The notes: generated by a model from the letters alone, not told the origin. Numbered from the stretch's first letter, positions 53,741-61,760 are shown. The stretch: DNA of 64,000 bases from Cytobacillus oceanisediminis (GCF_007830235.1 NZ_VLKI01000001.1:679481-743480); one strand, 5' to 3'. Numbers and translations: made by a program.

Positions 53741-54667
53741 TTAAGAACAAAATCTCTTTGCCAAGAAGAAGCAATTTTCAAAACCGTTTTCATCCACTGA
53801 GACAGAGCGGGCACCAGGCAGCGTTTTTTTATTTAAATTGGTTAGAACATTCCCTGAAGGCATTTCTATTAGAAGTCTTGTGCCATACTCACAAAGCAAA
53901 GAGCTGATTTCATACCAACGGACTGGATGGGAAACATTAAAAGCGAGATCCTCCCTAATTTGCTCCGAATTCCTTATTAACCTGGCTTTTCTATTTGAGG
54001 CATAGAGAACAACCGGAGAACGAATATTGATATGTGCAAGCTTGTCATATAAGGAATCACCAACAGAATTTAGCAATGGACAATGTGATGGCACACTTAC
54101 GTTAAGAAGCTCAGCTGTCCTTGCACCACCTTGACTCGCTTGATCGAGAACCTTATTGATACCTGGAATGGAACCAGAAATTGTGATTTGATCGGCTGCA
54201 TTAATATTGGAGGAATATACCGGGTTCTCTTCTGAAAATATTGCTTCAACCATATCACATACCGACTTTGCATCTAAACCTGAAATCACCCCCATCCCAT
54301 AACCCGATGGAAAAGCCTGTTCCATCAGTACACCTCTAAGTTTTACAATCTTCAAAGCATCGGCAAAATCCATCGCCCCGCAAGTAACTGCAGCGCCAAA
54401 GGCACCGACTGAATGGCCTGCCACAAAATCCGGCCGCACCCCTTCTGCTTCGAATGCTTTTGATACAGCCACTGACGCAATAAGCAAAGACAATTGAACT
54501 GATACAGTGGAAGTCAATGCCTCAGCAGTATCGAGATTATAAATATTTTCACCAATTACATCACTTGCTTCTTGTAAAACTTCACCAACAGCAGAATGGT
54601 CAGGTAAGCTGTGAAGCATGCTTACTTTTTGTGAACCTTGGCCGGGAAATAAGAATGCAAGTTTCAT
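53741..54667 (-). CDS. mdcH: Malonyl-CoA:ACP transacylase MdcH
   Basis: A FabD-like transferase of 308 residues that loads malonyl groups from malonyl-CoA onto MdcC to start the cycle. Motifs: FLFPGQGSQKVSML at the N-terminus, AGHSVGAFGAAV with the nucleophilic Ser (about residue 84), and SVPSHCPLL with the active-site His (about residue 191). Its place inside the mdc operon separates it from fatty-acid FabD. GGAGGGGG precedes the ATG, 12 bases after the gntR stop. Confidence 0.93.
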   Translation of the reverse strand: MKLAFLFPGQGSQKVSMLHSLPDHSAVGEVLQEASDVIGENIYNLDTAEALTSTVSVQLSLLIASVAVSKAFEAEGVRPDFVAGHSVGAFGAAVTCGAMDFADALKIVKLRGVLMEQAFPSGYGMGVISGLDAKSVCDMVEAIFSEENPVYSSNINAADQITISGSIPGINKVLDQASQGGARTAELLNVSVPSHCPLLNSVGDSLYDKLAHINIRSPVVLYASNRKARLIRNSEQIREDLAFNVSHPVRWYEISSLLCEYGTRLLIEMPSGNVLTNLNKKTLPGARSVSVDENGFENCFFLAKRFCS

Positions 54668-54679
54668 CTGCTCCCCCTC

Positions 54680-55330
54680 CTACTTACCCAGCTTTCGTTT
54701 CATGCTGGCTATTACGTCCTGATTATGTCTTGTCAGAAGCACTGTAGCCTCTGCTATTTTTTCTTCTTTGAAAAGATTGATTAACATTTCATGTTCATGA
54801 ACAGATTTTTCAATGTTCCCCTGGTGTGCGAAGGAAAGACTTTGAATCCTTAGGAGCGGCCACCCCAGACGGGAATACATGGTCTTAATTGTTTCACTTT
54901 TGCTCATTTCTATAAGGGTCGTATGAAATGAATGATTCAATTGTGTGTATTGATGAATATCAGAAACATTCTTCATATTGTCTAAAAGTACTGACATGTT
55001 TTGCAGTCCCTGTTCATCAATCCCATTCCTGTTGATTCTATCCATTGCCATAGACTCTAGCATCATTCGAATCTCAAGAAGATCGTAAATTTCATTTTCT
55101 GTATAATCTTTGACTATTGCTCCTTTTCGGGGAATCCTTTCAACAAGTCCTTCAATCGAGAGTAAGTAAATTGCCTCTCTCACTGGTGCACGGCTTGTTC
55201 CATACTCCTCAGCATAAATATGTTCTATTAATTTTTCTCCAGGTACTAACTCCCCTTTGATAATTTGTTCAGTGATGTGTTCAGCTATATGATTTGATAA
55301 GGCATTCTGATTAATTTTATCCGATTTCAT
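54680..55330 (-). CDS. GntR family (FCD-type) regulator of malonate utilisation
   Basis: A 216-residue FadR-subfamily regulator: winged HTH (LVPGEKLIEHIYAEEYGTSRAPVREAIYLLSIEGLVERIPRKG split over residues 32-75) and a C-terminal all-helical FCD domain with the metal/ligand His and Asp residues (LNHSFHTTLIEMSKSE, HEHEMLINLF). It is the first gene of the mdc operon and lies beside divergent madLM, with twin operator-like sequences in the gap. It probably represses both units until malonate or malonyl-CoA binds; the ligand is inferred. Confidence 0.9.
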   Translation of the reverse strand: MKSDKINQNALSNHIAEHITEQIIKGELVPGEKLIEHIYAEEYGTSRAPVREAIYLLSIEGLVERIPRKGAIVKDYTENEIYDLLEIRMMLESMAMDRINRNGIDEQGLQNMSVLLDNMKNVSDIHQYTQLNHSFHTTLIEMSKSETIKTMYSRLGWPLLRIQSLSFAHQGNIEKSVHEHEMLINLFKEEKIAEATVLLTRHNQDVIASMKRKLGK

Positions 55331-55360
55331 GACACTGTCCCCTTCAGCAGAAAATAGTTT

Positions 55361-55378
55361 GGTCGACTGTCGATTCTA
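55361..55378. promoter_or_regulatory. Operator-like sequence at the mdc promoter
   Basis: GGTCGACTGTCGATTCTA matches 16 of 18 bases with the sequence at 55478-55495. It abuts the -10 box of the minus-strand mdc promoter and covers the expected transcription start. Confidence 0.65.
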
Positions 55379-55406
55379 TTATAACGCCTTATTTTCAATA
55401 ATTCAA
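55378..55406 (-). promoter_or_regulatory. SigA promoter of the gntR-mdc operon
   Basis: On the minus strand TTGAAT and TATAAT are separated by exactly 17 bases. The start would fall near 55371, inside the operator-like sequence, giving a leader of about 40 bases before the gntR ATG. Confidence 0.75.
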
Positions 55407-55432
55407 TATTTTAAGAAAATTATAAAAATTTA

Positions 55433-55462
55433 TTGACTTTTCCTTTTCTTCCGTTTTATTAT
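55433..55462 (+). promoter_or_regulatory. SigA promoter of madLM
   Basis: TTGACT and TATTAT are separated by 18 bases. The start would fall near 55469, just before the second operator-like sequence. Confidence 0.68.
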
Positions 55463-55471
55463 GAGTTCTAG

Positions 55472-55495
55472 GAATACAGTCGACTGTAGATTCTA
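55472..55495. promoter_or_regulatory. Operator-like palindrome at the madLM promoter
   Basis: It contains ACAGTCGACTGT, a perfect 12-bp palindrome, extended by AGATTCTA as in the sequence at 55361. It covers about +3 to +26 of the predicted madLM transcript. Confidence 0.68.
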
Positions 55496-55609
55496 AAATT
55501 GCAAACGCTTTCTTTTAATTGTTTTATCCTACACCTTTGTCCAGACAGTTTAACAAAAGTTATAGTTCTGTCCCTTTGCCCTTAGCAAAAAATTTAAAGG
55601 AGAGATTAA

Positions 55610-56023
55610 ATGGTCATTTATGGTGTTGCTTTACTATCCTTCTGCTTGTTATCGGGTGTTTTTTTGGGAGATTTCCTTGGTACTATTCTGGGGATCGACG
55701 CAAATGTTGGCGGTGTAGGTATTGCTATGCTGATGCTAATTCTGCTCGTGGAATACCTTAAGAAAAAGGATAAATTGAATAATCAAACCCAGGAAGGATT
55801 ATCCTTTTGGAGTGCCATGTATATTCCTATTGTTATAGCAATGTCAGCTCAGCAAAATGTTGTAGCTGCTTTGGATGGAGGGCCTCTAGCCCTTACTGCC
55901 GGGGTCGCAGCAGTCTTTATAAGCTGGGCATTTGTTCCTCTTTTAAGCAGGGGCGGCAATGTTAATGAAACACTTGAAAGTGAAATCCCTGGAGGTGACC
56001 AGCGTGTTAGAAATATTAGGTAA
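55610..56023 (+). CDS. madL: Malonate transporter subunit MadL
   Basis: The small subunit of the two-component MadLM malonate/sodium symporter. The 137-residue protein has about four transmembrane segments (VALLSFCLLSGVFLGDFLG, GGVGIAMLMLILLVEYL, FWSAMYIPIVIAMSAQQNVV, ALTAGVAAVFISWAFVPLL). AAAGGAGAG precedes the ATG. It replaces MdcF as the uptake system of this malonate locus. It overlaps madM by 20 bases. Confidence 0.93.
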   Translation: MVIYGVALLSFCLLSGVFLGDFLGTILGIDANVGGVGIAMLMLILLVEYLKKKDKLNNQTQEGLSFWSAMYIPIVIAMSAQQNVVAALDGGPLALTAGVAAVFISWAFVPLLSRGGNVNETLESEIPGGDQRVRNIR

Positions 56024-56768
56024 TGCACTTATAGACAACGGTCTTATTGTCGCCTTTACAGTTGTAGGAATTACAATGTTTCTCTCTTATTTTCTCTCTG
56101 ACAAATTAACAAAGGGCCGAATCCATGGATCCGCAATAGCAATTGCTCTTGGACTGGTGCTTGCATATATTGGCGGAGTGGTAACAGGAGGGGAAAAAGG
56201 CTTATCAGACATCGGCATCTTTGCAGGTATCGGTTTGATGGGTGGAGGAATGCTCCGTGACTTTGCCATTGTGGCTACCGCCTTTGGAGCCAATTTCAGT
56301 GAAATAAAAAAAGCTGGAGTTAACGGTGTAGTTTCCCTCTTCTTGGGAGTAATACTCTCCTTTGTTGTAGGTGTTGTAATTGCTTTGGCCTTTGGCTATA
56401 CAGACGCGGTTAGCCTAACAACCATTGGTGCTGGGACAGCCACATACATAGTTGGCCCTGTAACAGGAACAGCTTTAGGTGCTAGTTCAGAGGTCATAAC
56501 CCTAAGTATTGCTGCTGGTTTAGTGAAGTCCATTCTTACAATGATCGGAACTCCTTTTATTGCAAAATACATTGGATTAAATAACCCTCGTACTGCCATG
56601 GTATATGGAGGACTAATGGGAACAACTAGCGGAGTAGCCGGCGGATTGGCTGCAACTGATCCAAAACTAGTTCCATATGGAGCTGTTACTGCAACTTTTT
56701 ACACTGGACTAGGTTGCCTTCTAGCACCTTCTGTTCTTTTTTTAATGACAAAAGCTGTTTTCGGATAA
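56004..56768 (+). CDS. madM: Malonate transporter subunit MadM
   Basis: The large MadLM subunit, 254 residues, with seven or eight transmembrane helices and glycine-rich motifs (GIGLMGGGMLRDFAIVATAFG, TIGAGTATYIVGPVTGTALG, GGLMGTTSGVAGGLAATDP). The preferred start is GTG 56004, preceded at ideal distance by GGAGGTGA inside madL; the open frame reaches back to 55959. Translation is coupled to madL. A strong terminator follows. Confidence 0.93.
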   Translation: MLEILGNALIDNGLIVAFTVVGITMFLSYFLSDKLTKGRIHGSAIAIALGLVLAYIGGVVTGGEKGLSDIGIFAGIGLMGGGMLRDFAIVATAFGANFSEIKKAGVNGVVSLFLGVILSFVVGVVIALAFGYTDAVSLTTIGAGTATYIVGPVTGTALGASSEVITLSIAAGLVKSILTMIGTPFIAKYIGLNNPRTAMVYGGLMGTTSGVAGGLAATDPKLVPYGAVTATFYTGLGCLLAPSVLFLMTKAVFG

Positions 56769-56793
56769 ACTATTTGTCTATTAATTTGATTAT

Positions 56794-56822
56794 AAAAAAA
56801 GCGGCTTTTGCCGCTTTTTTTA
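56794..56822 (+). terminator. Terminator of madLM
   Basis: GCGGC and GCCGC with a TTTT loop, extended by pairing of A and T tracts of seven bases on each side. Confidence 0.87.
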
Positions 56823-56913
56823 TACTATTTACATATTATTTATAAGATATTAATCAGGAACTGGACTAAAACTTCACAAATTATATGATTATTCTTTTGT
56901 TGTTCTAAACGTA

Positions 56914-57321
56914 TCAAAAATCAACATAAAAAGGCTGAAACTCCTCATTCAAACAATAGTCAATCCTCTGCCTGAAATTCTTCCAAGTAACCATTTCCAT
57001 GGCATCCTCAATAGGAAAAAAACCAACTTCCAGACTCTCTAAACTGGTTGTCAATTTTCCCCCAACCGGTTTCCCCAGAAATAAAGTATTGCATATGCAG
57101 TCACTGACATTTTGGAAAACACCGCAGAATTTGGTAATTTCTATCTCGATGCCTGACTCTTCCTTCGTCTCTCTGATTGCTGCATTTTTTAGAGACTCTC
57201 CCTCTTCAACCTGTCCGCCTGGCATTTCCCATCCTCTTCGCGGACCTTTGATCAGCAAAATTTCATTATTTTCATTTAAGACAATGGCAGCTGCTGAAAC
57301 AATATGTTTTGGCGGGTTCAT
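56914..57321 (-). CDS. Nudix hydrolase
   Basis: A 135-residue Nudix enzyme. The box G-x5-E-x7-REUxEExGU is complete: GQVEEGESLKNAAIRETKEESGI (split over residues 37-59). The N-terminal strand ASAAIVL-like VSAAAIVLNENNEILLI is usual. It hydrolyses a nucleoside diphosphate derivative; the substrate is unknown. The ATG is preceded by AGGTTGAT. Stands alone. Confidence 0.92.
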   Translation of the reverse strand: MNPPKHIVSAAAIVLNENNEILLIKGPRRGWEMPGGQVEEGESLKNAAIRETKEESGIEIEITKFCGVFQNVSDCICNTLFLGKPVGGKLTTSLESLEVGFFPIEDAMEMVTWKNFRQRIDYCLNEEFQPFYVDF

Positions 57322-57394
57322 TTTATCAACCTGCTTTCATAAAAATTTTATTTTGATCGCTTTAATGGATGAATTTTACCGATATTTTGCATAT

Positions 57395-57548
57395 ATGCGT
57401 CACTTTCGGATTTTAAGAACCACTTTGGGACTTTTGTGTACACTTTTTTATTTTATGAGCCACTTTGGGATTTTTACGTGCAACTTTTTTCATTTATGAA
57501 CCACTTTTGACTTCTTTGCACCACTTTTCAAATTTATGCATCTCTTAC
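57395..57548. repeat. 20-bp-period degenerate repeat, cluster E (best copy)
   Basis: CACTTT-like boxes lie at 57401, 57421, 57441, 57461, 57481 (CAACTTT), 57502, 57522 and 57542 (TCTCTT): eight units with steps of 20 or 21 bp. Units alternate between a form ending ATGA(A/G)C and a form ending TG(T/C)(G/A), giving a 40-bp dimer as in cluster B. Non-coding gap between a Nudix gene and the second DUF3231 gene. Confidence 0.82.
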
Positions 57549-57730
57549 TGTATTGAACAGATTTTCAAGCTTTTAACTAACAATACCCATTTACCTTTCT
57601 TCCAAGTATTTTACATATAATCCCATATCCTCTTGACCCTTCAACACAATGACCTTTTAGGAATAATAACCCAACAAAAGGAAAAAGATATAATTTATAC
57701 ATACCAAACCGCTTTTCAGGAGGCTTAGGA

Positions 57731-58750
57731 ATGCATCAGAACAAGACACGTTTAACGGCTGCTGAAATTGCTTCCCTTTGGACATCATATATGAATGACA
57801 GCATGGCAAAGTGCGTTTTAGGATTTATGCTTAAGCATCTGGAAGATAAGGAAATAAAAGGAGTGGTCCAATATGCGTATGATTTGGCATCCGGCCATTT
57901 GAAGAAGCTGGTGAAGTTTTATAAACAGGACGAGCTTGCCCTTCCTGATGGTTTTTCAGACAATGACGTCAATATGGGAGCACCCTGGCTTTTCTCTGAT
58001 ATCTTCTGTTTAACCTATGTAAATCATATGGCAAGGACAGGGTTGATTTCGTATGGGGGCTTTCTATCCATGAGTTCCAGGGAAGACATCTGCGATTACT
58101 ATACAAAAGGGTTGTATGATACCTCCGTTCTCTATAATAAATCCAATAGGATTGCACTTAAAAAAGGACTCCTTGCGAGACATCCATCTATTGAAACACC
58201 TAATGTAACTGAGTATATAGATAGCAAGAATTATTTAAGCGGATTGAATCCGCTGGTGAATAAAAGGCCCTTAAATGCAATTGAGATTTCCCATTTATAC
58301 ATGAATGTTATGACCAACGCGATGGGTGTGAATTTAAGCCTCAGTTTTGCCCAGACCTCCCCTTCTAAAGAGGTTTCAGATTTTATGCTTAGGGGAGCTG
58401 AAATAGCAAATAAGCATATTAAAATTTTTACAGATATTTTGCTGCAAAATGATATTCCTACCCCTCGTTTGCCTGATGTCAGTGTAAGCAATTCGGTAAC
58501 AAAGACCTTCTCAGATAAATTGGTAATGTTTCATATTAGTTTAATTAGCGCGGCAGGAACCGGGAATTATGCAACAGCAGCTGCAGCGAGCCAGCGAAGT
58601 GATTTAGCCATGAATTATGAGCGTTTATCCATTGAAATTGCCAAGTACGCCAAAACCGGGGCTGATATCATGATCAAACACCATTGGATGGAGAAGCCTC
58701 CTGGCACGAAAGACCGCAAAAAACTGGCCAGCAGTAAAAAAGGCTCCTGA
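57731..58750 (+). CDS. DUF3231 family protein (second copy)
   Basis: A 339-residue paralogue of the protein at 5833-6843. Shared landmarks are LTAAEIASLWTSYMNDSMAK at the N-terminus, DNDVNMGAPWLFSD, RPLNAIEISHLYMNVMTNAMG at about residue 190, and the C-terminal FSDKLVMFHISLISAAG, with QRSDLAMNYERL corresponding to QRRDLSASYAKM. The two halves again look like duplicated helical bundles. GGAGGC precedes the ATG. The function is unknown. A MITE remnant lies 26 bases behind the stop. Confidence 0.82.
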   Translation: MHQNKTRLTAAEIASLWTSYMNDSMAKCVLGFMLKHLEDKEIKGVVQYAYDLASGHLKKLVKFYKQDELALPDGFSDNDVNMGAPWLFSDIFCLTYVNHMARTGLISYGGFLSMSSREDICDYYTKGLYDTSVLYNKSNRIALKKGLLARHPSIETPNVTEYIDSKNYLSGLNPLVNKRPLNAIEISHLYMNVMTNAMGVNLSLSFAQTSPSKEVSDFMLRGAEIANKHIKIFTDILLQNDIPTPRLPDVSVSNSVTKTFSDKLVMFHISLISAAGTGNYATAAAASQRSDLAMNYERLSIEIAKYAKTGADIMIKHHWMEKPPGTKDRKKLASSKKGS

Positions 58751-58768
58751 AGGTAACAGTTCGGTTCT

Positions 58769-58860
58769 AAGAATTAGGCTCTGTAAAACTTACATGCGGT
58801 TTCCGCTCCAGGGACTCAGCGAACCAATCAACAACAAAGCTTTAACACAGAAAAGAATTA
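58769..58860 (-). mobile_element. Internally deleted MITE remnant with perfect 8-bp target duplication
   Basis: The element is 58777-58852, only 76 bp. It starts GGCTCTGTAAAAC and ends GCTTTAACACAGAA; the inside keeps only fragments of the family (TTCCGCTCCA, GGACTCAGCGAACC, AATCAAC). The perfect direct repeat AAGAATTA flanks it (58769-58776, 58853-58860), showing that it arrived as an element and lost its middle. Confidence 0.75.
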
Positions 58861-59211
58861 ACAAAAGAGCATAAAGGCTCTTTTTTGTTTTTCCGCAACC
58901 CTTTTTAATATTCTTCCTTCAATATGATGTGCCGGTTCCCAGGAGACATACTCGATTGTGCCAATAAGTTTACCGCTCTCTTTGAGCTCTATCTCCCATG
59001 GCACTGTTTTATTATTTTCGTATTGCTCCATTACATAATGGATAAAAGCTTCGGTGTCTGCTAAGCTTTTATGATTTGGGAATGGAACATATTTAGTTAC
59101 TTCAATGGATGATGTGTATGTATGCATATCCTCAATGTCCCCCAAATTGAGCTTTCTGAGCATAAGGCGATCTGTTTCTAATTTGGGCACATTAAAGTTC
59201 ACTGATTTCAT
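58858..59211 (-). pseudogene. Internally deleted GNAT acetyltransferase
   Basis: The first 95 residues are a RimJ-like GNAT N-terminus (LETDRLMLRKLNLGDIEDM, EVTKYVPFPNHKSLADTEAF, WEIELKESGKLIGTIEYVSW). After PAHHI the sequence jumps to EGRILKR, which resembles the FEG(R/T)-x-RK motif normally about 60 residues further on. The acetyl-CoA-binding R/Q-x2-G-x-G/A loop is therefore missing. The last residues are read through a plus-strand terminator hairpin. Total length is 117 against about 180 in the family, so it is very likely inactive. Confidence 0.68.
58862..58888 (+). terminator. Terminator downstream of the second DUF3231 gene
   Basis: AGAGC and GCTCT with a 6-base loop are followed by TTTTTTG. 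It now lies behind the MITE remnant and inside the GNAT pseudogene. Confidence 0.6.
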
Positions 59212-59245
59212 CTATCGACCATCCTTTTTTAAAAAAAGTATTCTA

Positions 59246-59737
59246 CTATCCTTCTTTCAAAGCACATTTCACCACCAGCGCCAGCACCTCATGCCATCCC
59301 TTGAAATAATCTGATACTCTTATTGGATCAATCAATATTCTTTCCGCAGATTCAAACTTTCCTTCAAAGTCATGCATATTCTTAATATTCATTCGGTAAT
59401 ATACCTGATACCCTAACTTGGGATAAGGACTGCTTTCATCCCATTGTGAGTTCTCACTATGATCAACGATAACATGTCCCAAAAGCACACATTCCCCTTC
59501 CACATAGCCTTCTTCCATTGCTTCACGTTTAAAGCATTGTTCCGGGGTTTCATCCTGTTCAATATGTCCACCGGGAATATCCCAGCCGCGGTGATTTAAA
59601 TTTACTAACAAAAGTTTGCCTTTATAAAAACAAAGCCCATGTACGCTAGTAATTAAATCATACTCTGGTAGCTGTATTGCCTCCCGCCAAGTTAGTTTGA
59701 CTTTTGCTTGACCCCAATTTACATAGGTTGAAGTCAT
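59246..59737 (-). CDS. Nudix hydrolase
   Basis: A 163-residue Nudix enzyme with the box GHIEQDETPEQCFKREAMEEGYV (split over residues 57-79; Gly, Glu, R-E-x2-E-E all present). The N-terminal VHGLCFYKGKLLLVNLNHRGWDIPGG is the usual strand before the box. The substrate is unknown. GGGGAG precedes the ATG. Not obviously co-regulated with the other Nudix gene at 56914-57321. Confidence 0.9.
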   Translation of the reverse strand: MTSTYVNWGQAKVKLTWREAIQLPEYDLITSVHGLCFYKGKLLLVNLNHRGWDIPGGHIEQDETPEQCFKREAMEEGYVEGECVLLGHVIVDHSENSQWDESSPYPKLGYQVYYRMNIKNMHDFEGKFESAERILIDPIRVSDYFKGWHEVLALVVKCALKEG

Positions 59738-59901
59738 TTGTTTCTCCCCATTTCTGAATAATTTTCCACTTAATCACATTCTGATATGTTCTTAATACCT
59801 CTCCAGGTGCAAAATTTTGTCCGCAATGCTTTGTCTTAAAGATTTTTCTGGAAAAATGATATAATACTAAAGTATTTTGCAAAAAGAAAGGCTTGATCCT
59901 A

Positions 59902-60768
59902 TTGGCAATGACGAAGAAAAAGCGTGTTTTAAAAGAAGTAAGACAGATAGTCATGATTACGATTGGAGCCATAATCGCAGCAGCGGGGCTTGAGTTTTTC
60001 CTGGTTCCCAATAATATTCTGGATGGCGGTGTGATCGGCCTTTCAATCATTGCTGCCGAGTTAACCGGGATGACCATGAGTTTATTCCTGATTATATTGA
60101 ATTTGCCATTCCTTTATATTGGCTATAGAAAAATCGGGACCAAGTTTACCATACATACTTTATATGGGGTTATCGTTCTATCTGCAAGTACAGCTTATTT
60201 GCATCATTTTGAACCGGTAACAGATGACTTATTTTTAGCGACGATTATTGGAGCAGTTATCCTCGGAACAGGTGTAGGCCTCGTAATTAGAACTGGCGGT
60301 TCATTGGATGGAACAGAGATTATCGCTATCCTCGTCAGCAAGAAGCGTCCTGTATCAGTAGGCCAATTTATCATGATTATCAATGTATTCATCTTCATAC
60401 TGGCTGCATTCCTGGTTTTCAGCTGGGAAACAGCTATGTACTCGATTATCACTTATTATATCGCTTATAAGATGATTGATATTGTCGTCGAAGGTTTGGA
60501 AGAGTTAAAGTCGGTTACAATTATTTCCGATGTTCCCGAAGAGATATCTGATGCACTTATTAAACAATTAGGCCGCGGAATGACCTATATTCAAGGCCAG
60601 GGTGTTTTTACAGGCGAGCCAAAGAAAATAATTTATACGATTGTGACCCGAATTGAATTATCTACATTGCGCTCGATTGTGGAAGACATCGATCCAAATG
60701 CCTTAGTGGCTATTGAGAATATTGCAGATGTTAGCGGAAGCAATTTTGATAAAGGGCCCTCACATTAA
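59902..60768 (+). CDS. YitT family membrane protein (DUF161/DUF2179)
   Basis: About 288 residues. Five or six transmembrane helices cover the first 200 residues, with the family motif FFLVPNNILDGGVIGLSI near residue 35 and GTGVGLVIRTGGSLDGTEI. The C-terminal DUF2179 domain follows (GRGMTYIQGQGVFTGEPKKIIYTIVTRIE, split). YitT proteins are widespread in Firmicutes with unknown transport function. The start is uncertain: TTG 59902 lies 10 bases after AAAGG; ATG 59908 and TTG 59893 are alternatives. A terminator follows. Confidence 0.88.
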   Translation: MAMTKKKRVLKEVRQIVMITIGAIIAAAGLEFFLVPNNILDGGVIGLSIIAAELTGMTMSLFLIILNLPFLYIGYRKIGTKFTIHTLYGVIVLSASTAYLHHFEPVTDDLFLATIIGAVILGTGVGLVIRTGGSLDGTEIIAILVSKKRPVSVGQFIMIINVFIFILAAFLVFSWETAMYSIITYYIAYKMIDIVVEGLEELKSVTIISDVPEEISDALIKQLGRGMTYIQGQGVFTGEPKKIIYTIVTRIELSTLRSIVEDIDPNALVAIENIADVSGSNFDKGPSH

Positions 60769-60782
60769 TCCGATCATAAGTA

Positions 60783-60826
60783 AAAAAAAAGGCAGTCTCT
60801 CACTAGAATGAGGGACTGCCTTTTTT
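60783..60826. terminator. Bidirectional terminator between yitT-like and zupT genes
   Basis: A 12-bp stem (GGCAGTCTCTCA, TGAGGGACTGCC, one G-U) has a 6-base loop and A and T tracts at the two ends. Confidence 0.87.
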
Positions 60827-60827
60827 G

Positions 60828-61637
60828 TTAAATAAACAGCAGCAAACTTAGTGCCATAACCGCCATCCCGGCGACGAGACCGTAAATGGACGTATGGGCT
60901 TCATCATATTTCTTCGCAGCCGGCAATAATTCATCAAGAGAGATAAACACCATGATGCCTGCTACCGCGGCAAAAATGACGCCAAACATAATATCGTTTA
61001 AGTAAGGCATAAGAATCAGATAAGCCACCAACGCCCCAATCGGCTCAGAGAGCCCGGATAAGAATGATAGCTTAAAAGCTTTCTTTTTGCTTCCTGTTGC
61101 ATAATAAACTGGTACCGACACAGCAATCCCCTCTGGAATGTTGTGAATGGCAATTGCTGCTGCAATGGCAATCCCCAGACCCGGATCCTGAAGTGCTGAT
61201 GTAAAAGTCGCAATACCTTCCGGGAAGTTATGGATGCCAATGGCCAATGCTGCAAAGGTACCCATTTTTAACAGCCCTTGATGCTCAGCAACCTTGCTAG
61301 GGTCATTCATCTCCTCTACTGTTCTCACTTCATGCGGATTATCTTGTTTTGGAATAAATCTATCTATTAATGCGATTAGGATCATTCCGCCAAAGAAGCC
61401 GCCCACTGTTGCCCAGTTCCCGCTTACTACACCCATTGCCCCTACCAGTGCATCCTTCGCTTTAACAAAAATTTCAATCATGGATACATAAATCATGACT
61501 CCTGCAGAAAAGCCGAGTGCTAAAGATAAAAACTTTGTATTTGTTCTAGAAGTAAAAAACGCCATTAAACTGCCAATCCCTGTCGCTAAACCGGCGAACA
61601 ACGTTAAACTAAACGCAAATAAGACTTCCTGCGACAT
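60828..61637 (-). CDS. zupT: ZIP family metal transporter (ZupT-like)
   Basis: A 269-residue ZIP transporter with eight predicted helices. The metal-transport helices carry GIHNFPEGIATF and AIHNIPEGIAVSVP (H-N-x-P-E-G twice), as in ZupT. A His-poor cytoplasmic loop (PKQDNPHEVRTVEEMND) lies between helices 3 and 4. ZupT proteins import zinc, iron, manganese or cobalt. AAAGGAGAG precedes the ATG. Three MntR-like sequences in the upstream region point to manganese control. Confidence 0.92.
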   Translation of the reverse strand: MSQEVLFAFSLTLFAGLATGIGSLMAFFTSRTNTKFLSLALGFSAGVMIYVSMIEIFVKAKDALVGAMGVVSGNWATVGGFFGGMILIALIDRFIPKQDNPHEVRTVEEMNDPSKVAEHQGLLKMGTFAALAIGIHNFPEGIATFTSALQDPGLGIAIAAAIAIHNIPEGIAVSVPVYYATGSKKKAFKLSFLSGLSEPIGALVAYLILMPYLNDIMFGVIFAAVAGIMVFISLDELLPAAKKYDEAHTSIYGLVAGMAVMALSLLLFI

Positions 61638-61670
61638 TTTCTTCTCTCCTTTTTCACTGTTGCCAAAAAA

Positions 61671-61686
61671 GTTTCTCTAGGGCAAC
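61671..61686. promoter_or_regulatory. MntR-like box 1 upstream of zupT
   Basis: GTTTCTCTAGGGCAAC matches 12 of 16 positions of GTTTCCTTAAGGCAAA, the reverse complement of the recalled B. subtilis MntR operator. About 35 bases before the zupT ATG. Confidence 0.45.
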
Positions 61687-61744
61687 TTTTGTGTTAAAAA
61701 AATATATATCCATTTTTATAAAGTATATGCGATTACCTTAAAAA

Positions 61745-61760
61745 GTTTCCTTTGGTAAAC
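61745..61760. promoter_or_regulatory. MntR-like box 2 upstream of zupT
   Basis: GTTTCCTTTGGTAAAC matches 12 of 16 positions of the same consensus and is itself nearly palindromic. Confidence 0.5.
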
